64,000 nt of DNA from Allobosea psychrotolerans (GCF_002917105.1 NZ_PQFZ01000002.1:248001-312000), one strand, 5' to 3'; positions 9,851-19,964 are shown, counted from the first letter of the stretch. Notes: a model not told the origin generated them from the sequence alone. A program made the numbers and translations.

Positions 9851-10247
9851 ATTGCTGCGGCGCCGCGGGGGGCGTCGGCGGCTGCGAGCCGCCGCTCGGC
9901 CCTTGCAGTTGCCGCAGTTGGTCGAGCACGCCGCCGGCATTGGGGGCGCTCGGGCCGGTCGGGTTGACGGGCGCGCTCGTCGTGGGCGCGCCGTCGATGA
10001 TCGAACGCTGCACCCGGCCGCGATTCGCGATCACAGCGAGCACGATCGAGGTCAGGAAGAAGGCTCCGGCCAGAATGGCCGTAGCGCGGGTCAGCGCGTT
10101 GGCCTGGCCGCGACCGGTCATGAAGCCGCCCGCACCGCCGCCCCCGGAGCCCATGCCGAGCCCGCCGCCTTCGGAGCGCTGCAGGAGGACGACGCCGACG
10201 AGTGCGACCACGATGATCAAATGGATGACGATGAGAACGTTCTGCAT
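9849..10247 (-). CDS. secG: Preprotein translocase subunit SecG
   Basis: SecG is the small accessory subunit of the SecYEG channel. The ATG at 10247 opens MQNVLIVIHLIIVVALVGVVLLQRSEGGGLGMGSG, the characteristic first span and the LLQRSEGGGLG signature. A second span follows (about residues 53-75). The 132-residue product is longer than E. coli SecG because of a Pro/Gly/Gln-rich tail, a feature common in alphaproteobacteria. An in-frame extension upstream of 10247 has no family support. tpiA lies upstream, with 146 bases between the genes. Confidence 0.95.
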   Translation of the reverse strand: MQNVLIVIHLIIVVALVGVVLLQRSEGGGLGMGSGGGGAGGFMTGRGQANALTRATAILAGAFFLTSIVLAVIANRGRVQRSIIDGAPTTSAPVNPTGPSAPNAGGVLDQLRQLQGPSGGSQPPTPPAAPQQ

Positions 10248-10393
10248 GGTCTCACGAAAATGGGTATGGAGCGGGCCGCTGCAAGAGCGCCCCGCCCCGT
10301 CTGCCCGTATCGGGCTTGTAGAGGTCGCGGCGCACATAGCACGCGTCTACGAAGCGCACCACCCGGCAAATCACGCTTGGCGACGCTCTGGAC

Positions 10394-11155
10394 TCAGGCG
10401 CAGGCCCGCGCGATCGCCAGGAAGTCCTCGGCCTTGAGGCTCGCGCCACCGACCAGCGCACCATCGACATGGGCGACATTCATCAATTCCGCCGCGTTCG
10501 AAGGCTTCACCGAGCCGCCGTAAAGCAGGCGAACGCCGGCAGCTGCGCCCTTGCCGAGAAGCCGGCCGAGCTCTGTGCGGATCGCCTCATGCATTTCAGC
10601 GACATCGGCAGCCGTCGGGGTCAGGCCGGTTCCGATCGCCCAGACCGGTTCATAGGCGATGACGAGACTCGCCGCCGTCGAATCCTCCGGGACCGAACCG
10701 CGCAGCTGCTTCTTGACGCTCGCCAGCGCCTTGCCGGCCTCGCGCTCATCCCTGGTCTCTCCGACACAGATGATCGGCACCAGCAGGGCAGCCCGCGCGG
10801 CCTGTGCCTTCGCCTTGACGATGGCGTTGGTCTCGCTGTGAAGCGTGCGCCGCTCGGAATGGCCGACAATGGCGAAGTGGGCGCCGGAATCGGCGAGCAT
10901 CGCGGCCGAGACCTCACCGGTGAAGGCGCCGCCGGCATTGGAGCTGCAATCCTGCCCGCCGGTTGCGATGCGCGATCCGATCAATGCGGCCGTAGTGGTA
11001 TAGAGCAGGGTCGCGGGCGGGCAGACCGCGAGATCGACGGCCGCCTTCAGCGCGGTGTCATAGCCCTTGGCGACCTCGACTGCGATGGCGAGATCGGCCT
11101 TCAGCCCGTTCATCTTCCAATTGCCGGCCACCAGCGGCCTGATGTTGCGCGTCAC
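10394..11155 (-). CDS. tpiA: Triosephosphate isomerase
   Basis: TpiA interconverts dihydroxyacetone phosphate and glyceraldehyde-3-phosphate in glycolysis. The 253 residues carry [10 protein letters not shown] (catalytic Lys), [10 protein letters not shown] (catalytic His), [11 protein letters not shown] (catalytic Glu) and [11 protein letters not shown] (phosphate loop). I choose the GTG at 11155 because GGGAGG sits about seven bases before it and the family begins right there; the longer frame upstream has no homologous content. It is divergent from ppiD. Confidence 0.97.
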   Translation of the reverse strand: MTRNIRPLVAGNWKMNGLKADLAIAVEVAKGYDTALKAAVDLAVCPPATLLYTTTAALIGSRIATGGQDCSSNAGGAFTGEVSAAMLADSGAHFAIVGHSERRTLHSETNAIVKAKAQAARAALLVPIICVGETRDEREAGKALASVKKQLRGSVPEDSTAASLVIAYEPVWAIGTGLTPTAADVAEMHEAIRTELGRLLGKGAAAGVRLLYGGSVKPSNAAELMNVAHVDGALVGGASLKAEDFLAIARACA

Positions 11156-11250
11156 GTCTCGCCTCCCAATATGCTGCGCCGGCTCTAGCAACGCCCGGCC
11201 CCTGCCGCAATCACCCGGCAACACCGCAGCGCCGATCGACTCAGGAATGA

Positions 11251-11279
11251 TTGCGAGTTGCGCAAGCGGTTCCTATAAG
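11251..11279 (+). promoter_or_regulatory. Candidate promoter of the ppiD-trp operon
   Basis: TTGCGA (11251-11256), a 17-base spacer and TATAAG (11274-11279) form a good housekeeping-type promoter 65 bases upstream of the ppiD ATG cluster, in the gap between divergent tpiA and ppiD. Because ppiD and trpE are two bases apart, this may also drive trpE. Confidence 0.55.
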
Positions 11280-11344
11280 CGGCCCGACAAAAACCGGCGG
11301 CGCGCTCGCTTGCGCCGCATCCGGACAGGAAAGACTTAAATTCA

Positions 11345-13258
11345 ATGATGATGCAGGGCATCCGCAAGGCGGGTCAGAGTTTCCTCGGGAAGCTCATCAT
11401 CAGCATAACGTTCGGCTTCCTGATCCTGTCCTTTGCGATCTGGGGCATAGGGGACATCTTCCGCGGCTATGGCCGCAATGAAGTCGCTCGCGTCGGCAAG
11501 GTCGAGATCGGTCTCGAACAGATGCGCACAGCCTATCAGAACGAGATCCAGACGCTGACCCGCCAGCAGCGCCGCCAGATTACGCCTGATATGGCCCGCG
11601 CGCTCGGCCTCGACCGGCAGGTGCTGTCGCGGTTGGTGACGGAAGCGGTGCTCGACCAGACGGCGCAGGGCATGCGGCTTGCCGTATCCGACGAGACGAT
11701 TCGCAACCTGATCTTTGACGATCCGAGCTTCCGTGACGCATCGGGTGCTTTCTCGCCGGCGCGCTTCAACGAATTGCTGCGCAGTAACGGCTATACCGAG
11801 CAGGTCTATGTCCGCGAGCAGCGCGCCACGATCCTGCGCCAGCAGCTCGCCGAGATGGTCGTGGGCGCAGTCGCCGCGCCCGTGGCGCTGCAGGAGATCG
11901 GCCACCGCCTGCGCAACGAAAAGCGCAGCGTCACTCTCGCCCATGTGCCGGTGAGCGCGGCCAGCGAGATCGCCGCGCCCACAGAGGCGCAGCTCAAGAC
12001 CTTCTTCGACGAGCGCAAGGCCGCTTTCCGCGCGCCTGAATACCGCACCGCCAATATGCTCTCTATCACGGCCGAGACGATCGCCGATCCGGCCTCGGTC
12101 AGCGAGGACGACGTCAAGGCGCGCTACGAGCAGATCAAGGGGCAGCGCTTCAGCTCGCCCGAGACGCGCACCATCCAGCAGATCGCCTTCCCGACGCCCG
12201 AAGAAGCGCAGGCGGCCAAGGCCCGCATCGACGGTGGCGAGACCTACGAGGCGCTGGCGACCCAGCGCAACGTCGCCGAGAAGGACCTCTCGCTCGGTAC
12301 CTTCACCAAGAGCCAGGTCTTCGATCCGGCCGTGCGCGATGCCGCCTTCGCGCTGGCGCAAGGCGCGGTCAGCGCTCCGGTGACGAGCGCCTTCGGCTCC
12401 GTTCTGCTGCGTGTGACCGCGATCACGCCCGAGCGCGTGCGTCCCTATGAGGAGGTCGCAGCCGAGCTGCGCAGCGAGATCGCGACCAGTCGCGCCACGA
12501 GCCTGATCGCCGACCTGCACGACAAGATCGAGGATCAGCGCGCCGCCGCCAAGCCGCTGGCGGAGATCGCGAGCGAGTTGAAGCTGCCCTTGCGCACGCT
12601 TGGCCCCGTCGATGCGAGCCTGCGCAAGCCCGATGGCGCGACCGAGGCGGCCGTGCCGGGAGGCGACGCCACCGTACAGGCGATCTTCCGCTCGGATATA
12701 GGCGTCGACAACGAGGCGATCCGGTTGCCGCGCGATACGGGCTATGTCTGGTTCGATCTGACCAAGATCGATCCCGCCCGCGCGCAGGGCTTCGACGAGG
12801 TCAAGGCGCAGGTCGAGGCGCAATGGCGCGCCGACGAGGTCGCGAGCAAGCTCTCGGCCAAGACGCGCGAGCTCGTCGCACAGCTCGACAAGGGTGAGGC
12901 CTTCGATGCAGTCGCGTCAGCCGCTGGCCTCACCATCGAGAAGGCCGCCGATCTCGGCCGGCAGGAGCAGCGTCCCGAATTGCCAGCCAATGTGGTCAGC
13001 CTGATTTTCGGCACCGCGGTCGGCAAGAGCGGCGCGGCAGCGCTTGCCGATGGCGGGCGCGTGCTGTTCAAGGTCGATAGCGCGACAGTGCAGCCCTATG
13101 CCCGCACGACACAGGAGGCAGAGAATTTCGCCCGCCTGCTCGCCTCGAGCATCAGCGAGGACATCCTGTCGCAATATGTCGGCAAGCGGCAGTCGGAGCT
13201 CGGCGTCAGCGTCAACGAAGCCGCATTCCGCAATGCCACCGGCGGCGCGCAGAATTGA
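11345..13258 (+). CDS. ppiD: PpiD-like SurA N-terminal / peptidyl-prolyl isomerase membrane chaperone
   Basis: The 637-residue protein has an uncleaved N-terminal anchor (SFLGKLIISITFGFLILSFAI), a SurA_N-like helical region and a parvulin-type domain around residues 265-365. A long helical C-terminal part follows. PpiD-type proteins sit at the periplasmic exit of SecYEG and assist folding of exported proteins, which fits the nearby secG. Three consecutive ATG codons open the frame (11345, 11348, 11351); AGGAAAG lies upstream. It is two bases from trpE. Confidence 0.9.
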   Translation: MMMQGIRKAGQSFLGKLIISITFGFLILSFAIWGIGDIFRGYGRNEVARVGKVEIGLEQMRTAYQNEIQTLTRQQRRQITPDMARALGLDRQVLSRLVTEAVLDQTAQGMRLAVSDETIRNLIFDDPSFRDASGAFSPARFNELLRSNGYTEQVYVREQRATILRQQLAEMVVGAVAAPVALQEIGHRLRNEKRSVTLAHVPVSAASEIAAPTEAQLKTFFDERKAAFRAPEYRTANMLSITAETIADPASVSEDDVKARYEQIKGQRFSSPETRTIQQIAFPTPEEAQAAKARIDGGETYEALATQRNVAEKDLSLGTFTKSQVFDPAVRDAAFALAQGAVSAPVTSAFGSVLLRVTAITPERVRPYEEVAAELRSEIATSRATSLIADLHDKIEDQRAAAKPLAEIASELKLPLRTLGPVDASLRKPDGATEAAVPGGDATVQAIFRSDIGVDNEAIRLPRDTGYVWFDLTKIDPARAQGFDEVKAQVEAQWRADEVASKLSAKTRELVAQLDKGEAFDAVASAAGLTIEKAADLGRQEQRPELPANVVSLIFGTAVGKSGAAALADGGRVLFKVDSATVQPYARTTQEAENFARLLASSISEDILSQYVGKRQSELGVSVNEAAFRNATGGAQN

Positions 13259-13260
13259 CC

Positions 13261-14784
13261 ATGCAAGCCCCTTTCGAGCGCTTCGCGCAAAGCTACGAGG
13301 CCGGCACGGCGCAATTGCTCAGACAGGTGCTGGTCGGCGATTGCGAGACGCCGGTCGCCGCCTTCCTGAAGCTGCGGCACGCGACGACGGGCCCGGCCTT
13401 CCTGCTCGAATCGGTCGAAGGCGGAGCCGTGCGCGGGCGCTATTCGATGATCGGGCTCGAGCCGGACCTGATCTGGCGCTGCCATCGCGGCGAGGCCGCC
13501 CTGTGCCGGCCGGCGCTCGGCGACGGTTTCCTCACCGATCCGCGCCCGGCTTTCGAGAGCCTGCGCTCATTGCTGGAAGAGAGCGCGATCCCGGACAGCG
13601 AAGGGGCGGAAGGCGAGAAACTGCCGCCGATGGCTGCCGGCGTGTTCGGCTATCTCGGTTACGACATGGTGCGCCTGATGGAGCGCCTGCCTGAACCGAA
13701 AGAGACCGGCACCGGCGTTCCCGACGCCACCCTGATCCGCCCGACTCTGATGGTCGTGTTCGATTCGGTGCGCGATGAGATCCATGTCGTGACCCCGGTG
13801 CGGGCTCAGCCCGGCATCGCCGCCCGCGCCGCCTATGAGCAGGCGCAGGACCGGCTGGACGCCGTGGTGATGGCGCTTGAAGGGCCGTTGCCGGCCGATG
13901 CCGCCATCGACATCGCCAATTTGCCGGAGCCGGCAATTGTCTCGAACACCAGCGAGGCGGATTTCCACGCCATGGTCGCCACCGCGCAGGATTATATCCG
14001 CGCCGGAGACATCTTCCAGGTCGTGCTGTCGCAGCGCTTCGAGGCGCCCTTCCAGCTGCCGCCCTTCGCTCTCTACCGGGCGCTCAGGCGGGTCAATCCG
14101 GCGCCGTTCCTGTGCTATCTCGACTTCGTCGACTTCCAGATCGTCTGCTCCAGCCCCGAAATTCTGGTCCGCCTGCGCGACGATACCGTCACCATCCGGC
14201 CGATCGCCGGCACGCGGCGTCGCGGCGCAACAGTGGCTGAGGACGACGCGCTCGCCGATGAGTTGCTGGCCGACCCCAAGGAGCGCGCCGAGCATCTGAT
14301 GCTGCTCGATCTCGGCCGCAACGATGTCGGCCGGGTCGCGCGGATCGGTTCGGTGAAGGTCACGGACTCCTTCTTCATCGAGCGCTACAGCCAGGTCATG
14401 CACATCGTCTCGAATGTCGAAGGGGCGATCGACCCGCAGCATGACGCATTGGCCGCCTTGTCTGCCGGCTTTCCCGCCGGCACGGTCTCGGGCGCGCCGA
14501 AGGTCCGCGCGATGGAGATCATCGACGAATTGGAGCGCGACGCGCGCGGCGCCTATGGCGGCTGCATCGGTTATTTCGGCGCCAATGGCGAGATGGACAC
14601 CTGCATCGTGCTGCGCACGGCAGTGGTCAAGGACGAGCGCATGCATGTCCAGGCCGGCGCCGGCATCGTCTATGATTCCAACCCGGCTTCCGAGCAGGCC
14701 GAATGCGTGAACAAGGCGAAGGCCCTGTTCAAGGCGGCGGAAGAAGCGATCCGCTTCGCCTCGCGGGTCGGGCGCGGGCAGTAG
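13261..14784 (+). CDS. trpE: Anthranilate synthase component I
   Basis: TrpE converts chorismate to anthranilate using ammonia delivered by TrpG. The 507-residue product has the chorismate-binding signatures RPIAGTRRRG, LLDLGRNDVGRVA and AGTVSGAPKVRAMEIID. The ATG at 13261 is preferred over a TTG at 13255 that overlaps the ppiD stop. It is not fused to trpG, unlike TrpEG of many rhizobia. About 200 bases separate it from trpG. No Trp-rich leader peptide is visible upstream. Confidence 0.97.
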   Translation: MQAPFERFAQSYEAGTAQLLRQVLVGDCETPVAAFLKLRHATTGPAFLLESVEGGAVRGRYSMIGLEPDLIWRCHRGEAALCRPALGDGFLTDPRPAFESLRSLLEESAIPDSEGAEGEKLPPMAAGVFGYLGYDMVRLMERLPEPKETGTGVPDATLIRPTLMVVFDSVRDEIHVVTPVRAQPGIAARAAYEQAQDRLDAVVMALEGPLPADAAIDIANLPEPAIVSNTSEADFHAMVATAQDYIRAGDIFQVVLSQRFEAPFQLPPFALYRALRRVNPAPFLCYLDFVDFQIVCSSPEILVRLRDDTVTIRPIAGTRRRGATVAEDDALADELLADPKERAEHLMLLDLGRNDVGRVARIGSVKVTDSFFIERYSQVMHIVSNVEGAIDPQHDALAALSAGFPAGTVSGAPKVRAMEIIDELERDARGAYGGCIGYFGANGEMDTCIVLRTAVVKDERMHVQAGAGIVYDSNPASEQAECVNKAKALFKAAEEAIRFASRVGRGQ

Positions 14785-14988
14785 GACCGGCCTATCGCTC
14801 GCGCCAGAACGGCGGAACTCGACGCGATCATCGCTGCGCTTGCAGCGTCGAGGGCGCGCGAGAGGCGAGCAGGCCGATGCGCATCTCCGCCCGACGGCAG
14901 CGGCGTGGGGCCTGCCCCATAGCCAGCGCGCTTGACCGCCCTGCCCTAGACCGTGCATGACCTTCGCCCGAAATCACGGCTTGAACCG
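14785..14988 (+). other. Non-coding gap between trpE and trpG
   Basis: A 204-base interval sits inside an otherwise compact operon. The open frames here have no ribosome binding site and no Trp-rich run, so an attenuator peptide is not supported. I see no hairpin with a T-tract. The content is unexplained. Confidence 0.4.
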
Positions 14989-15606
14989 ATGCGCATCCTG
15001 CTGATCGACAACTACGACAGCTTCACTTGGAACCTCGTCCACCTGATCGGCGGGCTGGGCGCTGACGTCGTCGTGCGTCGCAACGATGCGATTACGGTCG
15101 CCGAGGCGTTGTCCGACGATTACGACGCGATCGTGCTGTCGCCGGGTCCCTGCACGCCCAACGAGGCCGGCATCTGCCTCGACCTCGTGCGTGAGGGCGC
15201 CGGGGTCAGGCCGATCTTCGGCGTCTGCCTCGGCTTGCAGGCGATCGGACAGGTCTTCGGTGGCGATGTCGTGCGAGCCCCCCTGCCGATGCACGGCAAG
15301 ATCTCGGCGATCCGACATCAGTCGCGCGGCATGTTCCGCGGCATCAACGGGCCGATCCAGGCAACACGCTACCATTCGCTCGTCGTCTCCCGTCAAACCT
15401 GTCCCGCGGCGCTCGATATCGAGGCGGAAAGCGATGACGGGTTGATCATGGCGCTGTCGCATCGCGAATTTCCGGTGCAGGGCGTGCAGTTCCACCCTGA
15501 GAGCATCGCCTCCGAGCATGGCGCGACGATCCTGCGCAATTTCCTCGAGAGCTCCGAGCGATGGTCGCGGCAGCATCGACCCGCCGCCCTGCCCCAGACC
15601 GCCTGA
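14989..15606 (+). CDS. trpG: Anthranilate synthase component II (glutamine amidotransferase)
   Basis: TrpG hydrolyses glutamine and channels ammonia to TrpE. The 205-residue class I amidotransferase begins MRILLIDNYDSFTWNLVHLIG, with PGPCTPNEAG, the nucleophile in FGVCLGLQAIGQVFGG and the His-Glu pair in VQFHPESIASEHG. The ATG at 14989 fits the family start; a GTG 12 codons upstream adds sequence outside the family. trpD follows after 33 bases. Confidence 0.96.
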   Translation: MRILLIDNYDSFTWNLVHLIGGLGADVVVRRNDAITVAEALSDDYDAIVLSPGPCTPNEAGICLDLVREGAGVRPIFGVCLGLQAIGQVFGGDVVRAPLPMHGKISAIRHQSRGMFRGINGPIQATRYHSLVVSRQTCPAALDIEAESDDGLIMALSHREFPVQGVQFHPESIASEHGATILRNFLESSERWSRQHRPAALPQTA

Positions 15607-15639
15607 TTTCACAGAGTTCCCGATTTTCGCAGAGTTCAT

Positions 15640-16653
15640 ATGGACGACTTCAAACCCTTCATCGCCAAGGTCGCGACCGGAGCCACGCTTTCGCGCGACG
15701 AGGCTCGAGATGCCTTCGACACCATCCTCTCGGGCGAGGTCACCAACGCCCAGGCCGCCGCCTTCCTGATGGCGTTGCGCGTGCGTGGCGAGACTACCGA
15801 GGAGATTGCAGGCGCCGTCAGCGCCATGCGTGGCAAGATGGTGAAGGTCCAGGCTCCGGCTGATGCCATCGACATCGTCGGCACCGGTGGCGATTCGTCG
15901 GGCTCCTACAATGTCTCGACGCTGGCCGCGATCATCACGGCCGCCTGCGGCGTTCCCGTCGCCAAGCATGGCAACCGCGCCGCCTCATCGCGTTCCGGCG
16001 CGGCCGACGTGCTGATGGCGCTCGGCGTCAAGGTCGGGCTCGACGCGGCGGCAACCGAGCGCTGCATCAATGAGGCCGGCGTCGGCTTCATGTTCGCGCC
16101 GACGCACCATGCCTCGATGCGCCATGTCGCGCCGGTGCGCACCGAACTCGGCACCCGCACGATCTTCAACCTGCTCGGCCCCCTGTCGAATCCGGCCGGC
16201 GTGACCAGGCAGCTCGTCGGCGCGTTCTCCGAGACCTGGCTGGAGCCCATGGTGAAGGTTCTGGCCTCGCTCGGCTCGCAGCGGATCTGGGCCGTGCACG
16301 GCTCCGACGGTCTGGACGAGATCACCACCACCGGTCCGACGCGGGTCGTCTCGCTCGATGGCGGCAAGATCGAGAGCTTCACGATCAGCCCGGGCGATGT
16401 CGGGCTTGCGCTGGCGAAGCCTGCGGATCTGCGCGGCGGCGAGCCCGAGCAGAATGCGGCCGCGCTGCGGGCCGTTCTCGATGGGCAGAAGACCGCCTTT
16501 CGCGATATCGCGGCCTTCAATGCGGCTGCTGCGCTCGTCGTTGCCGGCAAGGCGGGCGATCTGCGCGACGGGCTGGCTCAGGCTTTCGCCGCGCTCGACA
16601 GCGGTCGCGCCAAGGCCCGTCTCGATGCGTTGATCGTCAGCTCGAACGCGTGA
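15640..16653 (+). CDS. trpD: Anthranilate phosphoribosyltransferase
   Basis: TrpD joins anthranilate to PRPP in the second tryptophan step. The 337-residue product has the PRPP loop [39 protein letters not shown] and [11 protein letters not shown], at normal family length. It lies between trpG and trpC in one transcription direction; trpC begins seven bases after its stop. Confidence 0.97.
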   Translation: MDDFKPFIAKVATGATLSRDEARDAFDTILSGEVTNAQAAAFLMALRVRGETTEEIAGAVSAMRGKMVKVQAPADAIDIVGTGGDSSGSYNVSTLAAIITAACGVPVAKHGNRAASSRSGAADVLMALGVKVGLDAAATERCINEAGVGFMFAPTHHASMRHVAPVRTELGTRTIFNLLGPLSNPAGVTRQLVGAFSETWLEPMVKVLASLGSQRIWAVHGSDGLDEITTTGPTRVVSLDGGKIESFTISPGDVGLALAKPADLRGGEPEQNAAALRAVLDGQKTAFRDIAAFNAAAALVVAGKAGDLRDGLAQAFAALDSGRAKARLDALIVSSNA

Positions 16654-16660
16654 GGCGGCG

Positions 16661-17473
16661 ATGACCGATATTCTCGCGAAGATCGAGGTCTATAAGCGCC
16701 AGGAGATCGCTGCCGCCAAGGCCGCGATCCCGCAAGCCGAGATCGAGCGACGGGCGCTGGCCGCCTCGCCGGTACGCGGCTTTGCCGCTGCACTCGCGGC
16801 CAAGCACGCCATGGGCCAGCCGGCCTTGATCGCGGAGATCAAGAAGGCGAGCCCGTCAAAGGGGCTGATCCGGCAGGATTTCGATCCGCCCTCGCTGGCC
16901 AAGGCTTATGCGGCAGGAGGGGCTGCCTGCCTTTCGGTGCTGACCGACGCACCGTCGTTCCAGGGTCGGCCCGAATTCCTGACGCAAGCGCGCGAGGCCT
17001 CCGGCCTGCCGGCGCTGCGCAAGGACTTCCTCTACGACGCCTATCAGGTGTTCGAGGCGCGCGCATGGGGCGCCGATTGCATCCTGATCATCATGGCCGG
17101 GGTCGACGACGCCACGGCACGTGAGCTCAACGCCACGGCGCAGGGCCTCGGCATGGACGTCCTCGTCGAGGTCCATGACGAAGCCGAGCTCGGACGCGCG
17201 CTAGAGATCGACAGCCGCCTGCTCGGCATCAACAACCGCGATCTGCGCAGCTTCCATGTCGACCTCGCCGTCACGGAACGCCTGGCACCGCGCATTCCCG
17301 ATGACCGCATCATCGTCGGCGAGAGCGGCGTCTTCGGCCCCGCCGATATCGCAAGGCTGCGGCGCGTCGGTGTCGAAACCTTCCTGGTCGGCGAGAGCCT
17401 GATGCGCCAGGCGGATGTGGCGCAGGCGACGCGCGCTCTGCTCGCCAAGCCGGGCGACGAGGTCGCGGCATGA
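16661..17473 (+). CDS. trpC: Indole-3-glycerol phosphate synthase
   Basis: TrpC closes the indole ring in tryptophan synthesis. The 270 residues form a TIM barrel with [16 protein letters not shown] (catalytic Lys region), [33 protein letters not shown] and [15 protein letters not shown]. It is a stand-alone enzyme, not fused to TrpF. Its stop overlaps the moaC ATG (ATGA), so tryptophan and molybdopterin genes are translationally joined. Confidence 0.97.
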   Translation: MTDILAKIEVYKRQEIAAAKAAIPQAEIERRALAASPVRGFAAALAAKHAMGQPALIAEIKKASPSKGLIRQDFDPPSLAKAYAAGGAACLSVLTDAPSFQGRPEFLTQAREASGLPALRKDFLYDAYQVFEARAWGADCILIIMAGVDDATARELNATAQGLGMDVLVEVHDEAELGRALEIDSRLLGINNRDLRSFHVDLAVTERLAPRIPDDRIIVGESGVFGPADIARLRRVGVETFLVGESLMRQADVAQATRALLAKPGDEVAA

Positions 17474-17955
17474 CCGGCCTCAGCCACCTCGATGCGCAGG
17501 GCCAGGCCCATATGGTGGATGTCGGCGACAAGGCCGATACCACGCGTGTCGCGATCGCCGAGGGCAATGTCGTGATGCAGGCAGCCACGCTCGACATCGT
17601 GCGCCGTGGCGACGCGAAGAAGGGCGACGTGCTCGGCACCGCCCGGCTCGCCGGCATCATGGCGGCCAAGCGCACCCATGAGCTGATTCCGCTTTGCCAC
17701 CCGCTGCTGATCAGCAAGATCGCCGTCGATCTCACCATCGACGCGGCATTGCCCGGCATTCGCGTGCGCGCCGAGGTCAAGATGAAGGGCCAGACCGGCG
17801 TCGAGATGGAAGCGCTCACCGCTGTCAGCGTCGCCTGTCTCACGGTCTACGACATGGTAAAGGCGGTCGATCGCGCGATGCACATCGAGGGCATCCGGCT
17901 GGTGCACAAATCCGGCGGGAAATCCGGTGTCTACGAGGCGGAGCAGCCGGCATGA
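17470..17955 (+). CDS. moaC: Cyclic pyranopterin monophosphate synthase
   Basis: MoaC acts with MoaA to make cyclic pyranopterin monophosphate, the first molybdenum-cofactor intermediate. The 161 residues show the family core [45 protein letters not shown] and [26 protein letters not shown]. It overlaps trpC and moeA by four bases each, in the same ATGA fashion. Confidence 0.97.
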   Translation: MTGLSHLDAQGQAHMVDVGDKADTTRVAIAEGNVVMQAATLDIVRRGDAKKGDVLGTARLAGIMAAKRTHELIPLCHPLLISKIAVDLTIDAALPGIRVRAEVKMKGQTGVEMEALTAVSVACLTVYDMVKAVDRAMHIEGIRLVHKSGGKSGVYEAEQPA

Positions 17956-19163
17956 GCCTGACCCCGGTCAAGGTCGCGCTGCAGGCGCTGCTCGACAGCG
18001 TTCCCGGACCGACATCGGTCGAGATCATTCCGCTCGCCTCCTGCGCCGAGCGCGTGCTGGGCGCCGATATCATCGCGCTCAGAACGCAGCCGCCTTTCGC
18101 CAATTCGGCCATGGATGGCTACGCGGCCCGAGCCGCAGATCTTACGCCGGCAAAAGAATTGCGTGTCATCGGCGAATCGGCGGCTGGGCGCGCCTTTGCA
18201 GGGACGGTCGGCCCCGGCGAGGCGATTCGCATCTTCACCGGCGCGCCGATGCCACAGGGTGCGGACACGATTCTGATCCAGGAGAATGCCGACGGTGTCG
18301 GCGGCGCAGTCATCCGCGTCCGCGAGGGGGCCGAGCCGGGGCGTTTCGTCCGCCCGGCCGGGCTCGATTTCCGGGAAGGCGATCTCCTCCTCCCGGCGGG
18401 GCGCCGGCTCGACAGCGCCGCCCTCGGCCTCGCAGCTGCAGCCGGACACCCTGCCCTGCCGGTTCGGCGCAAGCCTCTGGTCGCGATCCTGGCTACGGGT
18501 GACGAACTCGTCCTGCCGGGCGAGGTGGTCGGGCCCGACCAGATCGTCGCGTCGAACAGCTATTCCCTGGCGGCGATCGTCGAGGCGATCGGCGCAACGG
18601 CGCTCGATCTCGGCATCGCACGCGACAATCATCCCGATCTCGCCGCCAAGATCGAACAGGCGCGAGCCGCCGGGGCGGATGTCCTGATTACGCTCGGCGG
18701 TGCCTCGGTCGGGGCGCATGACCTCGTGCAGGAGGCCTTGAAGCGCCAGGGCATGGAGCTCGGCTTCTGGAAGATCGCGATGCGGCCGGGCAAGCCGATG
18801 ATGATGGGGCGGCTTGGAGCCATGGTCGCCGTAGGCCTGCCCGGTAACCCGGTCTCGTCGATCGTCTGCGGGCATCTGTTCGTGGCACCGCTGATCGAGG
18901 CGCTCCTCGGCATGCCCGATCCCGCGCGCGACCGCAGCGAGCCGGCGCTTCTCGGAATCGATATGCCGGCTAACGATGAGCGCGAGGATTATCTGCGCGC
19001 CGATCTTCAGCACATCGAGGCCGGCTGGCTCGCCACCCCCTTCGCCAAGCAGGATTCCTCGATGTTGGGCAATCTGGCGCGTGCTCGGGCGCTGGTCATT
19101 CGCCCGGCCCATGCAGAGCCGGCAAAAGAAGGCGCGCCCTGCCGGATCATCCGCCTCCGCTAG
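17952..19163 (+). CDS. moeA: Molybdopterin molybdenumtransferase MoeA
   Basis: MoeA inserts molybdate into adenylated molybdopterin. The 403-residue product starts at the ATG overlapping the moaC stop; the open frame upstream is the antiphase of moaC. It shows the MoeA entry [17 protein letters not shown], the [17 protein letters not shown] region, the nucleotide-like LATGDELV and [11 protein letters not shown] loops, and the C-terminal GLPGNPVSS motif. The lexA promoter begins six bases after its stop, so lexA is not dependent on this operon. Confidence 0.96.
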   Translation: MSLTPVKVALQALLDSVPGPTSVEIIPLASCAERVLGADIIALRTQPPFANSAMDGYAARAADLTPAKELRVIGESAAGRAFAGTVGPGEAIRIFTGAPMPQGADTILIQENADGVGGAVIRVREGAEPGRFVRPAGLDFREGDLLLPAGRRLDSAALGLAAAAGHPALPVRRKPLVAILATGDELVLPGEVVGPDQIVASNSYSLAAIVEAIGATALDLGIARDNHPDLAAKIEQARAAGADVLITLGGASVGAHDLVQEALKRQGMELGFWKIAMRPGKPMMMGRLGAMVAVGLPGNPVSSIVCGHLFVAPLIEALLGMPDPARDRSEPALLGIDMPANDEREDYLRADLQHIEAGWLATPFAKQDSSMLGNLARARALVIRPAHAEPAKEGAPCRIIRLR

Positions 19164-19169
19164 GCTTGC

Positions 19170-19198
19170 TTGCGGAACACAACACGAACGTGTATGAT
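19170..19198 (+). promoter_or_regulatory. lexA: lexA promoter
   Basis: TTGCGG (19170-19175) and TATGAT (19193-19198) are separated by exactly 17 bases, about 47 bases before the lexA ATG. A LexA operator fills the spacer, as expected for a self-repressed promoter. Confidence 0.7.
19175..19189 (+). promoter_or_regulatory. lexA: LexA operator (SOS box) GAAC-N7-GAAC
   Basis: GAAC at 19175-19178 and GAAC at 19186-19189 are spaced by seven bases. This is the exact alphaproteobacterial LexA motif, written GTTC-N7-GTTC on the other strand. It lies between the -35 and -10 boxes of lexA. Confidence 0.85.
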
Positions 19199-19213
19199 GT
19201 TCGTGATTTGTTT
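19199..19213 (+). promoter_or_regulatory. lexA: Second, imperfect LexA operator GTTC-N7-GTTT
   Basis: GTTC (19199-19202), seven bases, GTTT (19210-19213): one mismatch from the direct-repeat motif, placed immediately after the -10 box. It is in the opposite orientation to the first box and ten bases from it. Confidence 0.5.
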
Positions 19214-19244
19214 CGAATGCGCGCCGCGGGCGCTGGCGGGGACC

Positions 19245-19964
19245 ATGCTGACACGCAAACAATTCGAATTGCTCCGCTTCATCCAGGAACGCCTGCGTGA
19301 AAGCGGCGTGCCGCCCTCCTTCGACGAAATGAAGGACGCGCTCGATCTCCGCTCGAAATCCGGCATCCATCGCCTGATCATGGCGTTGGAGGAGCGGGGC
19401 TTCATTCGCCGGCTGCCCAATCGCGCCCGCGCTCTGGAGGTGATCAAGCTTCCTGATGGTGTCGGCACGCCACAGGGCGCGCGTGCGCGCTTCAGCCCCT
19501 CCATCGTGCAAGGCGGCCTCGGCCAGGGCGGCGGCCTCGGCAAGGCGCGCCCGGCGCCTGGTCCCGAAGAGGATGCGCGGGGCACGATCGCAATCCCGGT
19601 GATGGGGCGGATCGCCGCCGGCACGCCGATCTCGGCGATCCAGAACCGCAGCCACACTGTGGCGATGCCGGCAGACATGCTCGGCACCGGCGAGCATTTC
19701 GCGCTTGAGGTGCGCGGCGATTCGATGGTCGAGGCCGGCATTCTCGACGGCGACACCGTGGTCATCCGCCGGCAGGACACAGCCAATACCGGCGACATCA
19801 TCGTGGCGCTGATCGATGACGAAGAGGCGACGCTGAAGCGGCTGCGCAAGCGTGGCTCGTCGATCGCGCTTGAAGCAGCCAACCCCGCTTACGAAACCCG
19901 TGTGCTCGGCCCCGACCGGGTCAAGATCCAGGGCCGCTTGGTCAATCTGATGCGGCGCTACTGA
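19245..19964 (+). CDS. lexA: LexA, SOS transcriptional repressor and self-cleaving peptidase
   Basis: LexA represses DNA-damage genes until RecA filaments trigger self-cleavage. The 239-residue protein begins [17 protein letters not shown] with a winged-helix domain containing [22 protein letters not shown] (recognition region). A Gly-rich linker (residues 85-105) and an S24 peptidase domain follow, with the Ala125-Gly126 cleavage bond, Ser160 (GDSM) and Lys198 (ATLKRL). The ATG at 19245 is the family start; earlier in-frame codons run through the operator region. Its last seven bases overlap the convergent comEC gene. Confidence 0.97.
   Translation: MLTRKQFELLRFIQERLRESGVPPSFDEMKDALDLRSKSGIHRLIMALEERGFIRRLPNRARALEVIKLPDGVGTPQGARARFSPSIVQGGLGQGGGLGKARPAPGPEEDARGTIAIPVMGRIAAGTPISAIQNRSHTVAMPADMLGTGEHFALEVRGDSMVEAGILDGDTVVIRRQDTANTGDIIVALIDDEEATLKRLRKRGSSIALEAANPAYETRVLGPDRVKIQGRLVNLMRRY

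Noticed and set aside
14877..14960. Possible trp leader peptide between trpE and trpG
   Set aside because: No Trp codons in the frame, no ribosome binding site and no attenuator hairpin.
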